Below, piece by piece: positions 50,533-58,833 of a stretch of DNA of 64,000 nt. How positions within the stretch are numbered: position 1 is the stretch's first letter; every line of letters begins with the position of its first letter. The notes below the pieces were generated by a model. That model was not told the DNA's origin. It did not search any database and saw only the letters and a program-made list of their open reading frames with translations. Location: the NCBI GenBank assembly GCA_937959285.1, contig CALGAR010000133.1, positions 1 through 64,000 on the forward strand, given 5' to 3'. Made by a program: the position numbers and the translations under genes. The stretch comes from an uncultured Bryobacterales bacterium. GTDB taxonomy: Bacteria > Acidobacteriota > Terriglobia > Bryobacterales > Bryobacteraceae.

Positions 50533-52047
50533 ATGAGTACAGCAATAAGGCGGCTGACACTGACTCTGTGGCTGCCGCTTCTCCTTTGCGGACAAAGCCT
50601 CCGCGAAAATCTCAAAGAATTCGAGAAAAACGTTACCGAGTTCACGCTGAAGAACGGGATGCACTTCATCGTGCTCGAACGGCATCAGGCGCCGGTCGTC
50701 TCCTTTCATATGTACGTAAACGCGGGCGCTGCTAACGATCCCGCCGGGAGAACCGGGATCGCGCATATGTTCGAGCACATGATTGGCAAGGGCACAACGA
50801 CGGTCGGCACCAAGAACTGGCCCGAGGAGAAGAAGGCGTTGGACCGGGTTAACGCCATCTATGCGCAGCTCGAGGAGGAACGAAACAAGGAGTACCGCGC
50901 GAATCCGGAAGTACTCAGGAAACTGCAAGACGAGCTTACAGCGGCGATTGCAAAAGCAAATCAGTTTGTTGTGCCGAATGAGTACGTTCGTGTCATCGAG
51001 GAGAACGGCGCGACGGGCTTCAACGCGAGCACGGGTCTCGACGCCACGCAGTATTACTACAGTCTCCCGTCCAACCGGGCGGAGCTGTGGTTCCTCTTGC
51101 AGTCCGAATGGCTGCGGCAGCCCGTTTACCGCGAGTTCTACAAGGAGCGCGACGTAGTGCGCGAGGAACGCCGCATGCGCACCGAGTCGAACCCGGTCGG
51201 CAGGCTGCAGGAAGCCCTGATCGCCACCGCCATCACGAGCACGCCCTACCGGACTGTCGTTGGCTGGGCCAGCGACATCGAGAACCTGACAGTGCAGGAC
51301 GCCCAAAATTTCTTCAAAACCTATTACGTGCCCGGTAATATCACCGTTGCGATCGCGGGAGACATTACAGGCGCCGAAGCCCGCCGCCTCGCCGAGAAAT
51401 ATTTCGGCCCATTGCCTGCCGGCCCGCTTCCTCCGCGGGTGCGCACCACGGAGGCGAAGCAGGAGGGTGAGAAGCGCGTGCAGGTCGAAAGCCCTTCACA
51501 GCCATATGTGTTCATCGCATGGCAGCGCCCAGACCAGCACGACAAAGATGATGCCGTGTTCGACGTCCTCGCCAGTATCCTGAGTAGCGGCCGTACTGGC
51601 CTGCTTCACAAAGACCTGGTTGAGACCCGGAGGCTGGCGCTTGCGGCAGGCGCGGCCCCCGCATTCCCAGGCGGAAAGTACAACAACCTGTTTCTCGCAT
51701 ACGCCGTGCCAGGACCGGGAAAGACAGTCGAGGAGAACGAGCGGGCGATCTACGAGGTCATCGACCAGTTGAAAAAGGAGAAGGTCGACGAGACAACGTT
51801 GCGGCGGGTAAAGACCAAGCTGCGGGCCGGACTCATCCGGCAACTGGACTCAAACCCCGGCCTTGCGAGTCAGTTGGCCTTCTATCACGTCAACTATGGA
51901 GATTGGCGCGTCTTATTTACCGCCATTGACGAGATTGATAAGGTGACAGCGGAGGACGTCCAACGCGTCGCACAGCAGTATTTGAACAAGAGCACTCGAA
52001 CGGTCGCATACATCGTTCCACCGTCTGCGAAGGAGGCAGGTAAGTGA
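50533..52047 (+). CDS. Exported M16-family zinc metallopeptidase, catalytic subunit
   Basis: 504 residues from ATG 50533, signal peptide MSTAIRRLTLTLWLPLLLCG. The inverted zinc motif HxxEH is His78-Met-Phe-Glu81-His82 (IAHMFEHM), with the downstream Glu ligand in KERDVVREERR (about 205-213). An extra helical stretch of about 55 residues (about 95-150) lies between the two, longer than in typical family members. Second inactive half at about 260-480. M16 enzymes degrade peptides as a clamshell of active and inactive halves. Its GTGA stop overlap couples it to the next gene. Confidence 0.93.
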   Translation: MSTAIRRLTLTLWLPLLLCGQSLRENLKEFEKNVTEFTLKNGMHFIVLERHQAPVVSFHMYVNAGAANDPAGRTGIAHMFEHMIGKGTTTVGTKNWPEEKKALDRVNAIYAQLEEERNKEYRANPEVLRKLQDELTAAIAKANQFVVPNEYVRVIEENGATGFNASTGLDATQYYYSLPSNRAELWFLLQSEWLRQPVYREFYKERDVVREERRMRTESNPVGRLQEALIATAITSTPYRTVVGWASDIENLTVQDAQNFFKTYYVPGNITVAIAGDITGAEARRLAEKYFGPLPAGPLPPRVRTTEAKQEGEKRVQVESPSQPYVFIAWQRPDQHDKDDAVFDVLASILSSGRTGLLHKDLVETRRLALAAGAAPAFPGGKYNNLFLAYAVPGPGKTVEENERAIYEVIDQLKKEKVDETTLRRVKTKLRAGLIRQLDSNPGLASQLAFYHVNYGDWRVLFTAIDEIDKVTAEDVQRVAQQYLNKSTRTVAYIVPPSAKEAGK

Positions 52048-54179
52048 GACTCAGATTCCTACTCACCGCGATATTGAGTACCGCGCTTCTGGCCCCTGCT
52101 CAAACGGCTCCTCCTCCGGCGAAGCGCGCCGCCGCTTCGAAAGCAGCTCCCAGCGCCGTTCCTCCCTACAAGCGGCTCCAATTCCCGCCAATCAAAGAGG
52201 TGAAGGTTACCGCAATCGCCACCTTCACGCTCTCAAACGGGATGAAACTCTTCCTGCTTGAGAACCACAGTCTGCCCCTCGTGAGCGGGTTCGCTTTGGT
52301 CAGAACCGGCAACCTCTTTGATCCGCCGGACAAGGTGGGACTGGCCGAGATCACGGGTACCGTCATGCGAACAGGCGGTACGCGCACAAAGACCGGCGAT
52401 CAGTTGAACGAGCAGTTGGAGAACATCGCAGCGTCCGTCGAGAGCGGGATTGGAGAGACGAGTGGATCGGTCCGGTTCAGCGCTCTCAAGGAGAATACCG
52501 ACGAGGTGCTGGCCGTCTTCAAAGACGTCCTCACTCAGCCCGAGTTTCGCCAGGACAAGATTGATCTCATCAAGATGCAACTGCGCGGCGTCATTTCGCG
52601 CCGCAATGATAACGCGAGCTCAATCGCGTCGCGCGAATTCAACGAGCTGGTTTACGGCCGCAACAACCCCTATGGCTGGCGGATGGAGTATGAGCATCTG
52701 GACCGCATTCAGCGGGATGACCTTGTGAACTTCCACAAGCGTTACTTCTTCCCTGCTAACACAATGCTTGCGATTCAAGGCGACTTCGACACCGCGGAGA
52801 TGAAGTCCAAAATTGAAGCTTTGTTCGCCGACTGGAAGGTGCAGCAACCTCCTGTGCCCAAGTTTCCGGAAGTCACCGCCAAGCCTGCTCCCGGCGTCTA
52901 TCTCGCCATCAAGGACGACGTGAACCAGACCTTCTTCCGCGTGGGACATCTCGGCGGCACGCTCCGCGACAAGGATTACCCGGCTCTCGAAGTTGCCGTC
53001 GATATTCTCGCTGGCGGCTTTTCCAGCCGTTTGTTCCGGAAAGTGCGTACCGAACTCGGCTACGCCTATGGCATCAGCGGAAGCTGGGCGGCGCAATATA
53101 ACCATCCCGGCGTCTTCGTGATTGGGGGCAGCACAAAATCAGCCTCGACCACCGATACGCTTCAGGTCATTCGCGAGGAGATCGAACGGATTCGAACCTC
53201 GGAAGTAACAGACCTGGAACTGCAGACAGCCAAGGAAACAGTGCTCAACAGCTTCGTCTTTAATTTCGATCAACCTGCGAAGACGCTGAACCGGATGGTG
53301 ACGTACGAGTATTTCGGCTACCCAAAGGATTTCATCTTCCGTTATCAGGACGCGATCAAGGCCGTTACGAAGGAGGACATCCGGCGGGTCGCGCAGCAGC
53401 ACTTGAAACCGGAGGACTTGACCATTGTCGCTGTCGGAAAGCCGTCGGATTTCGGCAAACCGCTGACTGCGTTGGGACTGCCAGTTAAAACGATCGATCT
53501 GACGATTCCTGAGCCCAAGGAGCAGCAGACAAAAGTGGATGCAGCTTCGATGGCTGCCGGAAGGAAGCTGATGGCGCGTCTTCAACAGGCTGTTGGCGGC
53601 GCGAGCAAGATCGAGGCGGTCAAAGATGTAGTCCGATCGGCGGATTCGGCTGTGAACAGCGGGCAAAACCAGCTGAAGATCAGCCAGACCCTCTTCTGGA
53701 TCCGTCCCTCCCATCTCCGGCAAGAGCAGATTCTACCGTTTGGGAAGATGGTCGTTTACTCGGACGGAACGACGGGATGGATGCAAGGCCCGCAAGGGAC
53801 ACAGCCTATGCCTGCTGTCGTCATCAACCAGGTGAAAACCGAACTGTTCCGGTTCCCCTTCCTTCTGTGGCTGAGCGACCGTGATACCAGCCGGACCGTC
53901 AGCGCGTCAGGAGAGAACGTCGTCGACATTTCCGGACCAGGCGTCTCAACCGTACGCCTCACTATTGACGCGCAGACAGGACTGCCTAAAGAGGCGACTT
54001 ACCGCCTGGGCGCGATGGAGAACCGCGATGTCTACGAAGACTGGAAAGAGACGGACGGGCTGAAGCTGCCGTACAAGGTGACCACCTACCAGGGCGACCG
54101 CAAAGCAGTCGAGATGACCGTCAAAGAATGGAAACTAAATACAGGGCTGACGCAAGAGGAGGTCAGCAGGAAGCCATGA
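52044..54179 (+). CDS. M16-like subunit lacking the zinc motif, fused to a C-terminal LolA-like domain
   Basis: 711 residues from GTG 52044, signal peptide then an Ala/Pro/Lys-rich linker. The first 450 residues are M16-like (GMKLFLLENHSLPLVSGFALVRTGNLFDP, GGFSSRLFRKVRTELGYAYG), but the position of HxxEH is LAEITGTVMRTGG, so no zinc site. The last 220 residues (GRKLMARLQQAVGG, WMQGPQGTQPMP, DTGLPKEA-like, YEDWKETDGLKLPYKVTTY) look like a LolA/outer-membrane-lipoprotein-sorting-like beta-fold. Pairing of an active and an inactive subunit is known for M16B peptidases; the extra domain is unusual. Confidence 0.86.
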   Translation: MRLRFLLTAILSTALLAPAQTAPPPAKRAAASKAAPSAVPPYKRLQFPPIKEVKVTAIATFTLSNGMKLFLLENHSLPLVSGFALVRTGNLFDPPDKVGLAEITGTVMRTGGTRTKTGDQLNEQLENIAASVESGIGETSGSVRFSALKENTDEVLAVFKDVLTQPEFRQDKIDLIKMQLRGVISRRNDNASSIASREFNELVYGRNNPYGWRMEYEHLDRIQRDDLVNFHKRYFFPANTMLAIQGDFDTAEMKSKIEALFADWKVQQPPVPKFPEVTAKPAPGVYLAIKDDVNQTFFRVGHLGGTLRDKDYPALEVAVDILAGGFSSRLFRKVRTELGYAYGISGSWAAQYNHPGVFVIGGSTKSASTTDTLQVIREEIERIRTSEVTDLELQTAKETVLNSFVFNFDQPAKTLNRMVTYEYFGYPKDFIFRYQDAIKAVTKEDIRRVAQQHLKPEDLTIVAVGKPSDFGKPLTALGLPVKTIDLTIPEPKEQQTKVDAASMAAGRKLMARLQQAVGGASKIEAVKDVVRSADSAVNSGQNQLKISQTLFWIRPSHLRQEQILPFGKMVVYSDGTTGWMQGPQGTQPMPAVVINQVKTELFRFPFLLWLSDRDTSRTVSASGENVVDISGPGVSTVRLTIDAQTGLPKEATYRLGAMENRDVYEDWKETDGLKLPYKVTTYQGDRKAVEMTVKEWKLNTGLTQEEVSRKP

Positions 54180-54973
54180 AGTATATCCTGCCGGCTTTGC
54201 TGCTCATTGCCGGCGCTGCCGTTACCGCTCAAACGACAGACGAAATTCGGGGCAAGAAGGTTGTCGACGAGGCCATACAGGCGCTCGGCGGGGAGAAGTT
54301 CCTTACGATGCGTGACCGCGTCGAGACAGGCCGTGCTTATTCGTTTTACAACCGGCAACTCTCCGGACTCGCACGCGCCACCATCTACACGCGCTATCTG
54401 ACCCCGCCGGATCCGCCAACGCCGGGTTTCGTTGGTGTTCGCGAGCGTCAAGCCTTCGGCAAGGACGAAGACTGGTCCGTGATCCTCAACGAGAACGGCG
54501 AGGGCTGGGAGCTCACGTATCGCGGCGCGAAGCTGCTGCCCAAGGAGCAATTGGAACGCGCACGCGAGTCTACCTTGAGGAACGTCTTCTACATCCTCAG
54601 GATGCGACTGAAAGAGCCGGGTATGATCATCGAATCGCGAGGGTCGGATGTCGTCGACAATCAGCCGGTCGAAGTCGTCGACTTTACGGATTTGGAAAAC
54701 CGCGTGGTCCGTGTCTACTTCCACCGCTCCACGAAACTCCCGGTAAAGCAGCTCACCTACCGGCGCACCGGTGGCGAACGCTTTGAGGAGGTCACCTACT
54801 TCTCCAAGTACCGCGACGTGGGGGGAGTGACATGGCCGCTGGCGATCCGGCGCGACCGCGACGGCGCCAAGATTTTCGAGCTCTTCTCAGAGAGAGTGGA
54901 AATCAACAAAGACCTGACGGATAACCTGTTCACGCTGCCAGCGAATGTGAAGATCCTGGACGAAAAGAACTAG
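54176..54973 (+). CDS. Secreted LolA-like-fold protein of the M16 operon
   Basis: 265 residues from ATG 54176, overlapping the previous stop (ATGA). Signal peptide MKYILPALLLIAGAAVTAQ. The rest is a beta-rich, LolA-like domain (VVDEAIQALGGEKFLTMRDRVETGRAYSF, PVEVVDFTDLENRVVRVYF, KLPVKQLTYRRTGGERF, TDNLFTLPANVKI), similar to the C-terminal extension of the preceding M16 subunit. Probably a partner of the periplasmic peptidase pair. No enzyme motif seen. Confidence 0.75.
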   Translation: MKYILPALLLIAGAAVTAQTTDEIRGKKVVDEAIQALGGEKFLTMRDRVETGRAYSFYNRQLSGLARATIYTRYLTPPDPPTPGFVGVRERQAFGKDEDWSVILNENGEGWELTYRGAKLLPKEQLERARESTLRNVFYILRMRLKEPGMIIESRGSDVVDNQPVEVVDFTDLENRVVRVYFHRSTKLPVKQLTYRRTGGERFEEVTYFSKYRDVGGVTWPLAIRRDRDGAKIFELFSERVEINKDLTDNLFTLPANVKILDEKN

Positions 54974-54981
54974 CCGCGGAA

Positions 54982-56271
54982 TCACGGCAAAGCGATGCTG
55001 ACTTCCAGCCCCGGTTCCGCATTGCGGGCCTGGATGGAGCCGTGATGCAGATCGACGGCACGGCGCGCGATCGCCAGCCCGAGCCCTGCACCACCGCCAC
55101 CGCGGCTGCGGTCTCCCTCGACGCGATAGAACGGCTCGAAGATGCGGCCTAGTTCTTCTTCCGGCACGCCGGGCCCGTAATCGCGTACTTTAATCGTGAC
55201 CGGGGCCTTTTCGAGTGTGATCTGCACGGACGTTCCTTCGGGCGCATACCGAATCGCATTGCGCACGACGTTTTCAATCGCCCGCCGCAGCAGCTCCGGG
55301 TTTCCCTCCAACGTAACCTGATCCTGTGCCGTTACAGACACCGATACGCCGCGCGCTTGCGCCTCGAGCTCAGCATCGGACGCCACGTCTTCAATCAGAA
55401 GATTGAGATCCACCGTCTCAAAGACCAGCGAAGACGGGTCGCTCTCGGCACGAGTCACCTGGAGGAGTTCGCCAACGAGCTGATTCAGACGATCCGCCTC
55501 CTTCTGGATGCGGTCGAGAGCCTTCTCCCGATCGCTCCCGGAGCGTGCCAGCTCGATGGCGACACCCAGACGAGCCAACGGGCTTCTCAGTTCGTGCGAA
55601 ATATCACGCAGGAGGCGGCGTTCGGCCGTAAGGAGCGTTTGGATCCGGTCGGCCATTTGATCAAACGCGCGCGAGAGATCTCCGAGCTCATCTTTGCGGT
55701 CAGAGCCGGCGCGGGCGCTGAAGTCGCCGCGCCCGAATCGGTCGAGAGCGGCCTGCAGCTTGCGCAGCGGCTGTGTAATCTGTCGCGCGAACAGATAGCA
55801 CAGAAAAATCACCAGCCCGATCACCCATAGAAACTGCGGATGGAGGAACCACGAATAAAATCCTCTTCGAGGAAGCTCGAGCAGGAACCAGTAGTGCCCC
55901 CCGCGATCCCGCCGCGCCAGAACGAGATTGCCCCGGCGGAGGAGCGGCTTACGCGGATTTTCCAACGCTTCCCGGATCAGCTGGCTTCGATCTTCCCCCG
56001 TCAGGAGATCCACGCCATGAGCGTCTGTAAGCGCGCCCTTCGCGCCTAACACGCGCTCAAAGTACCGGAGCCTGCGCGCCAGAGCACGTGGTCCGCCTTC
56101 CTCCCAGGCCTCCTTCGCTTCTGCGAGCTGCAAAGAGACCAGCAGCCCGAGCGGAGATCGTCGCGCCTGCGGCTCCGAATACATCAGCGCCGCCGTCAAA
56201 CCGAGCCCGAGAGCTGTGAGAAGAACGGTAGCCAGAAACCACAGGAGGATCTTGGCGAAAAGAGACCTCAA
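54982..56271 (-). CDS. CpxA-like envelope-sensing histidine kinase
   Basis: 429 residues from TTG 56271, overlapping the response-regulator stop. TM1 at about 8-30, periplasmic sensor about 31-143, TM2 about 144-163, HAMP about 162-215, dimerisation domain with His226 in RDISHELRSPLARL, and HATPase_c: VVRNAIRYAP (N box), DYGPGVPEEELGRIFEPFYR and GGGGAGLGLAIARR. LGRIFEPFYR and the whole layout match the OmpR-partner kinases of the CpxA/PfeS kind. Together with the next gene and the divergent spy-like gene it forms a Cpx-type envelope-stress circuit. Confidence 0.92.
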   Translation of the reverse strand: MRSLFAKILLWFLATVLLTALGLGLTAALMYSEPQARRSPLGLLVSLQLAEAKEAWEEGGPRALARRLRYFERVLGAKGALTDAHGVDLLTGEDRSQLIREALENPRKPLLRRGNLVLARRDRGGHYWFLLELPRRGFYSWFLHPQFLWVIGLVIFLCYLFARQITQPLRKLQAALDRFGRGDFSARAGSDRKDELGDLSRAFDQMADRIQTLLTAERRLLRDISHELRSPLARLGVAIELARSGSDREKALDRIQKEADRLNQLVGELLQVTRAESDPSSLVFETVDLNLLIEDVASDAELEAQARGVSVSVTAQDQVTLEGNPELLRRAIENVVRNAIRYAPEGTSVQITLEKAPVTIKVRDYGPGVPEEELGRIFEPFYRVEGDRSRGGGGAGLGLAIARRAVDLHHGSIQARNAEPGLEVSIALP

Positions 56272-56957
56272 CCAGCGGCCTCCTCACTGGTCCGGCAGAA
56301 CTGGTATCCGACTCCCCGAATAGTCTTGATCAGCTGCTGGTCACCTTCAAGCTTTCGGCGCAGGTGGCTGATGTGCATGTCGATCGACCGGTCGTAGGGA
56401 GTGGCTTTGCGGTTATAAAGACTCTCCATCAACTGGTCGCGGGACAGAACGCGCCCGGCAGAGCGCATCAGCATTTCGAGGATGTCGAACTCGAACGTAG
56501 TGAGCTCGATTTTGCGGCCGTTCTGATACACCTCGCGGGAAGCAGGGTCCAGCCGCACGCCATTGACTTCGACAGGGCTTCCTTGCGGACCCGCGCGCAG
56601 TTCCAGGCGGCGCAGGATCGCACGAATTCGAGCGGCCAGTTCACGCGGATTGAACGGCTTTGGCAGATAATCGTCGGCCCCCAGCTCCAGCCCGACAATC
56701 CGGTCCACGTCCTCTCCTCGTGCCGTCAGCATCAGGACAGGAACATTGCTGCGAGGCCGCAGACGGCGCAAAATTTCGAAGCCGTCCAAGCCCGGCAGCA
56801 TGACGTCGAGCAGTACGAGATTTGGAGGATCGGCGAGAACCCGGTCCAGCCCGCGGCGGCCATCATGCTCGCATTCCAGCCGGAATCCCTCCCGCTCGAG
56901 AAACTCCTTCAGGAGGGCGCACATCTCGACGTCGTCGTCGATTAAAAGGACTCGCAC
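56268..56957 (-). CDS. OmpR-family response regulator, CpxR-like
   Basis: 229 residues from GTG 56957. Receiver domain with acidic pocket DDD (7-9), phospho-acceptor Asp51 (LVLLDVMLPGLDG), Thr and Lys in VLMLTARG and DYLPKPFNPREL. The winged-helix DNA-binding domain (about 125-225) includes TTFEFDILEMLMRSAGRVLSRDQLMESLY and DMHISHLRRKLEG. A CpxR-consensus box lies 43 nt upstream, suggesting autoregulation and control of the divergent spy-like gene. Confidence 0.94.
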   Translation of the reverse strand: MRVLLIDDDVEMCALLKEFLEREGFRLECEHDGRRGLDRVLADPPNLVLLDVMLPGLDGFEILRRLRPRSNVPVLMLTARGEDVDRIVGLELGADDYLPKPFNPRELAARIRAILRRLELRAGPQGSPVEVNGVRLDPASREVYQNGRKIELTTFEFDILEMLMRSAGRVLSRDQLMESLYNRKATPYDRSIDMHISHLRRKLEGDQQLIKTIRGVGYQFCRTSEEAAG

Positions 56958-56999
56958 AGCCTATATGTAGCATGCCCGCGCGGATCACTCCCCGCAGTC

Positions 57000-57014
57000 T
57001 TTACATTCATTTAC
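57000..57014. promoter_or_regulatory. Perfect CpxR-type box
   Basis: TTTAC-ATTCA-TTTAC on the plus strand, i.e. GTAAA-N5-GTAAA on the minus strand, the consensus bound by CpxR in enterobacteria. It lies between the CpxR-like regulator gene and the divergent Spy/CpxP-like gene, and touches the predicted -35 of the latter. Confidence 0.78.
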
Positions 57015-57039
57015 CATTCTCACAAACACCGCTTACGAT
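57011..57039 (+). promoter_or_regulatory. Probable promoter of the Spy/CpxP-like gene
   Basis: TTACCA (-35, 57011-57016) and TACGAT (-10, 57034-57039) with a 17-nt spacer. Both are moderate matches. The -35 overlaps the CpxR-type box, as expected for an activator that contacts RNA polymerase there. Confidence 0.5.
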
Positions 57040-57078
57040 CGGCCTTCATGATTGGGTCCAGGAGGCAATCCGAAACAC

Positions 57079-57537
57079 ATGAACCCCAAGAAGAAAATCG
57101 TAGCGGCTCTGGCCGTTTTGACAATCGCTGCAGGAACCGCGCTGGCGCAGAATTCGGCGCCCGCTCCGGAAGGTAAAGGCCACCGGGGCAAGCACAACCG
57201 AATGGAACGCATCGCCAATTACCTGGAGCTGACGCCAGCTCAAAGAGAACAGGCGAAAACAATCTGGCAGCAAGCCCGCCAGGAAAGCAAACCCTATGTG
57301 GACCAGCTTCGCGAGGCGCGCAAAGCGCTCCGTCAGGCGATCAAGACAAACCAGCCCGAATCGGAGCTGCAGCGTTTAGGAGAAGCTCAGGGCGTGGCAA
57401 TTGGTAAGCTCGCAGGCATCCGAGCCAAAGCGGCCGCAGACGTCTACGCCTTGCTTACTCCTGAGCAGAAGCAAAAGGCAGACAAGCTGCACGAGAAGTT
57501 CATGAGCCGGATGAAGGGCCGTCACGCACGGTCGTAA
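57079..57537 (+). CDS. Spy/CpxP-family periplasmic chaperone-like protein
   Basis: 152 residues from ATG 57079; signal peptide MNPKKKIVAALAVLTIAAGTALAQ. Two LTxxQ motifs: LTPAQ (51-55) and LTPEQ (126-130), with a long charged coiled-helical segment between, as in Spy and CpxP. Spy prevents aggregation and CpxP restrains CpxA in other bacteria. Divergent from the CpxR/CpxA-like genes, with the box at 57000-57014 between. GGAGG lies unusually far upstream (about 14 nt), which leaves the exact start slightly open. Confidence 0.9.
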   Translation: MNPKKKIVAALAVLTIAAGTALAQNSAPAPEGKGHRGKHNRMERIANYLELTPAQREQAKTIWQQARQESKPYVDQLREARKALRQAIKTNQPESELQRLGEAQGVAIGKLAGIRAKAAADVYALLTPEQKQKADKLHEKFMSRMKGRHARS

Positions 57538-57593
57538 CGGGCAGGTGAACGCGAGGGCCGGCACGCAGCCGGCCCTCCTGATAGAACAGCGGC

Positions 57594-58778
57594 TTAGACC
57601 GCTGCGTATGCTTTTTCTGCTGCCGGCCTGCCACTATCCTTCGTACGAAATCCTTCCGCCCGAAGAGCGCGCTCGAGAGCTTCCAGAAGCAGCAGAATAT
57701 TTTCCTGAGTGGAGCCTGCGCCCATCGTTCCGATGCGGAACACCTTTCCTGCCAGCGGGCCGAATCCTCCCAGTATCTCGATCCCTTCTTCTTCCAGCAG
57801 ACGCTTCCGCACATTGACATCGTCGATGCCCTCGGGCACGAGCGGCGTATTCAGGGTCCACAGGCGCTTGCCTTCCGGCACCAGCATCTTGAGGCCCATC
57901 GCCTCGAGGCCGGCTACAAACGCCAAGTGGTTGCGGCGATGCCGCTCCCAGCGGTTTTCGATCCCCTCTTCCGAGATCTCAACCAGCGCTTCCCGCAGCG
58001 CGTAGAACATCGTGATAGGTGCGGTGTGGTGGTATCGGTGCGCCCCATCGTAGTAGTCGTCGAGGAGCTTCAGGTCGAAATACCATACCGGCGGAGAAGA
58101 CTTGCGTGCCCGGAGACGTTCCATCGCCCGAGGCGACACAGTGATCGGCGCCAATCCCGGCGGGCAGCTCAGCCCCTTCTGCGAGCAACTGTAGGCGATA
58201 TCGATGCCGGTCTCGTCGACGTTGACCGGCATTGCGCCGAGCGATGTCACGCAATCGGCGATCACCAGCGCGCCTACCTCGTGAGCCGCCTCGGAAATGG
58301 CCTTTCCATTATTCAGTACGCCGGTCGATGTCTCCGCGTGCACAAAAGCGACGGTGTGCGGCTTCTCGCGCAGGATGAACTCTCGCGCTTCGTCATCGCC
58401 GAAGGTCTCGCCCCAAGGCTTCTCAAAGCGCACGACCTGGGCTCCGTTCCGTTTGCCCATCTCGGTAATGCGGTCGCAGAAGTAGCCGTTGGCGAATACC
58501 ACGAACTTCGAACCGGGCTCGACAAAGTTCGAGACTGCTGCCTCCATGCCTGCGCTCCCGGTGCCGGAGATTGCCATGGTGAAGGGGTTGGAAGTACCAA
58601 AGGCGACGGCGAGCAGCTTGCGGATGTCCTCGACCACCTGAAAGAAGAACGGATCGAGGTGCCCCACGATGGGCTTTGCCATTGCCTCGTACACCCTTTG
58701 GGAAACCGGAGACGGGCCAGGCCCGAGCAGGAGCCGCCTAGGCGGCTGGAGTGGTGCAAATGTTTGAGGCATAAGCAT
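57594..58778 (-). CDS. Alanine-glyoxylate / serine-pyruvate aminotransferase family protein
   Basis: 394-residue fold-type I PLP enzyme of the AGXT/SgaA group. GPGPSPVSQRVYEAM near the N-terminus, FTMAISGTGSAGMEAAV (PLP phosphate loop), HAETSTGVLN, DCVTSLGAMPVNVDE (Asp174-region pyridine contact) and the Schiff-base Lys201 in YSCSQKGLSCPPG are all present. Transfers an amino group among alanine, serine, glyoxylate and pyruvate in photorespiration-like or serine-glyoxylate metabolism. ATG 58778. Exact donor is not fixed by sequence. Divergent from hrpB. Confidence 0.9.
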   Translation of the reverse strand: MLMPQTFAPLQPPRRLLLGPGPSPVSQRVYEAMAKPIVGHLDPFFFQVVEDIRKLLAVAFGTSNPFTMAISGTGSAGMEAAVSNFVEPGSKFVVFANGYFCDRITEMGKRNGAQVVRFEKPWGETFGDDEAREFILREKPHTVAFVHAETSTGVLNNGKAISEAAHEVGALVIADCVTSLGAMPVNVDETGIDIAYSCSQKGLSCPPGLAPITVSPRAMERLRARKSSPPVWYFDLKLLDDYYDGAHRYHHTAPITMFYALREALVEISEEGIENRWERHRRNHLAFVAGLEAMGLKMLVPEGKRLWTLNTPLVPEGIDDVNVRKRLLEEEGIEILGGFGPLAGKVFRIGTMGAGSTQENILLLLEALERALRAEGFRTKDSGRPAAEKAYAAV

Positions 58779-58833
58779 ACAACATACCAGACCTGATTGA
58801 TGGCCGATATGTCTTCTCGATTACTCTGAAATT

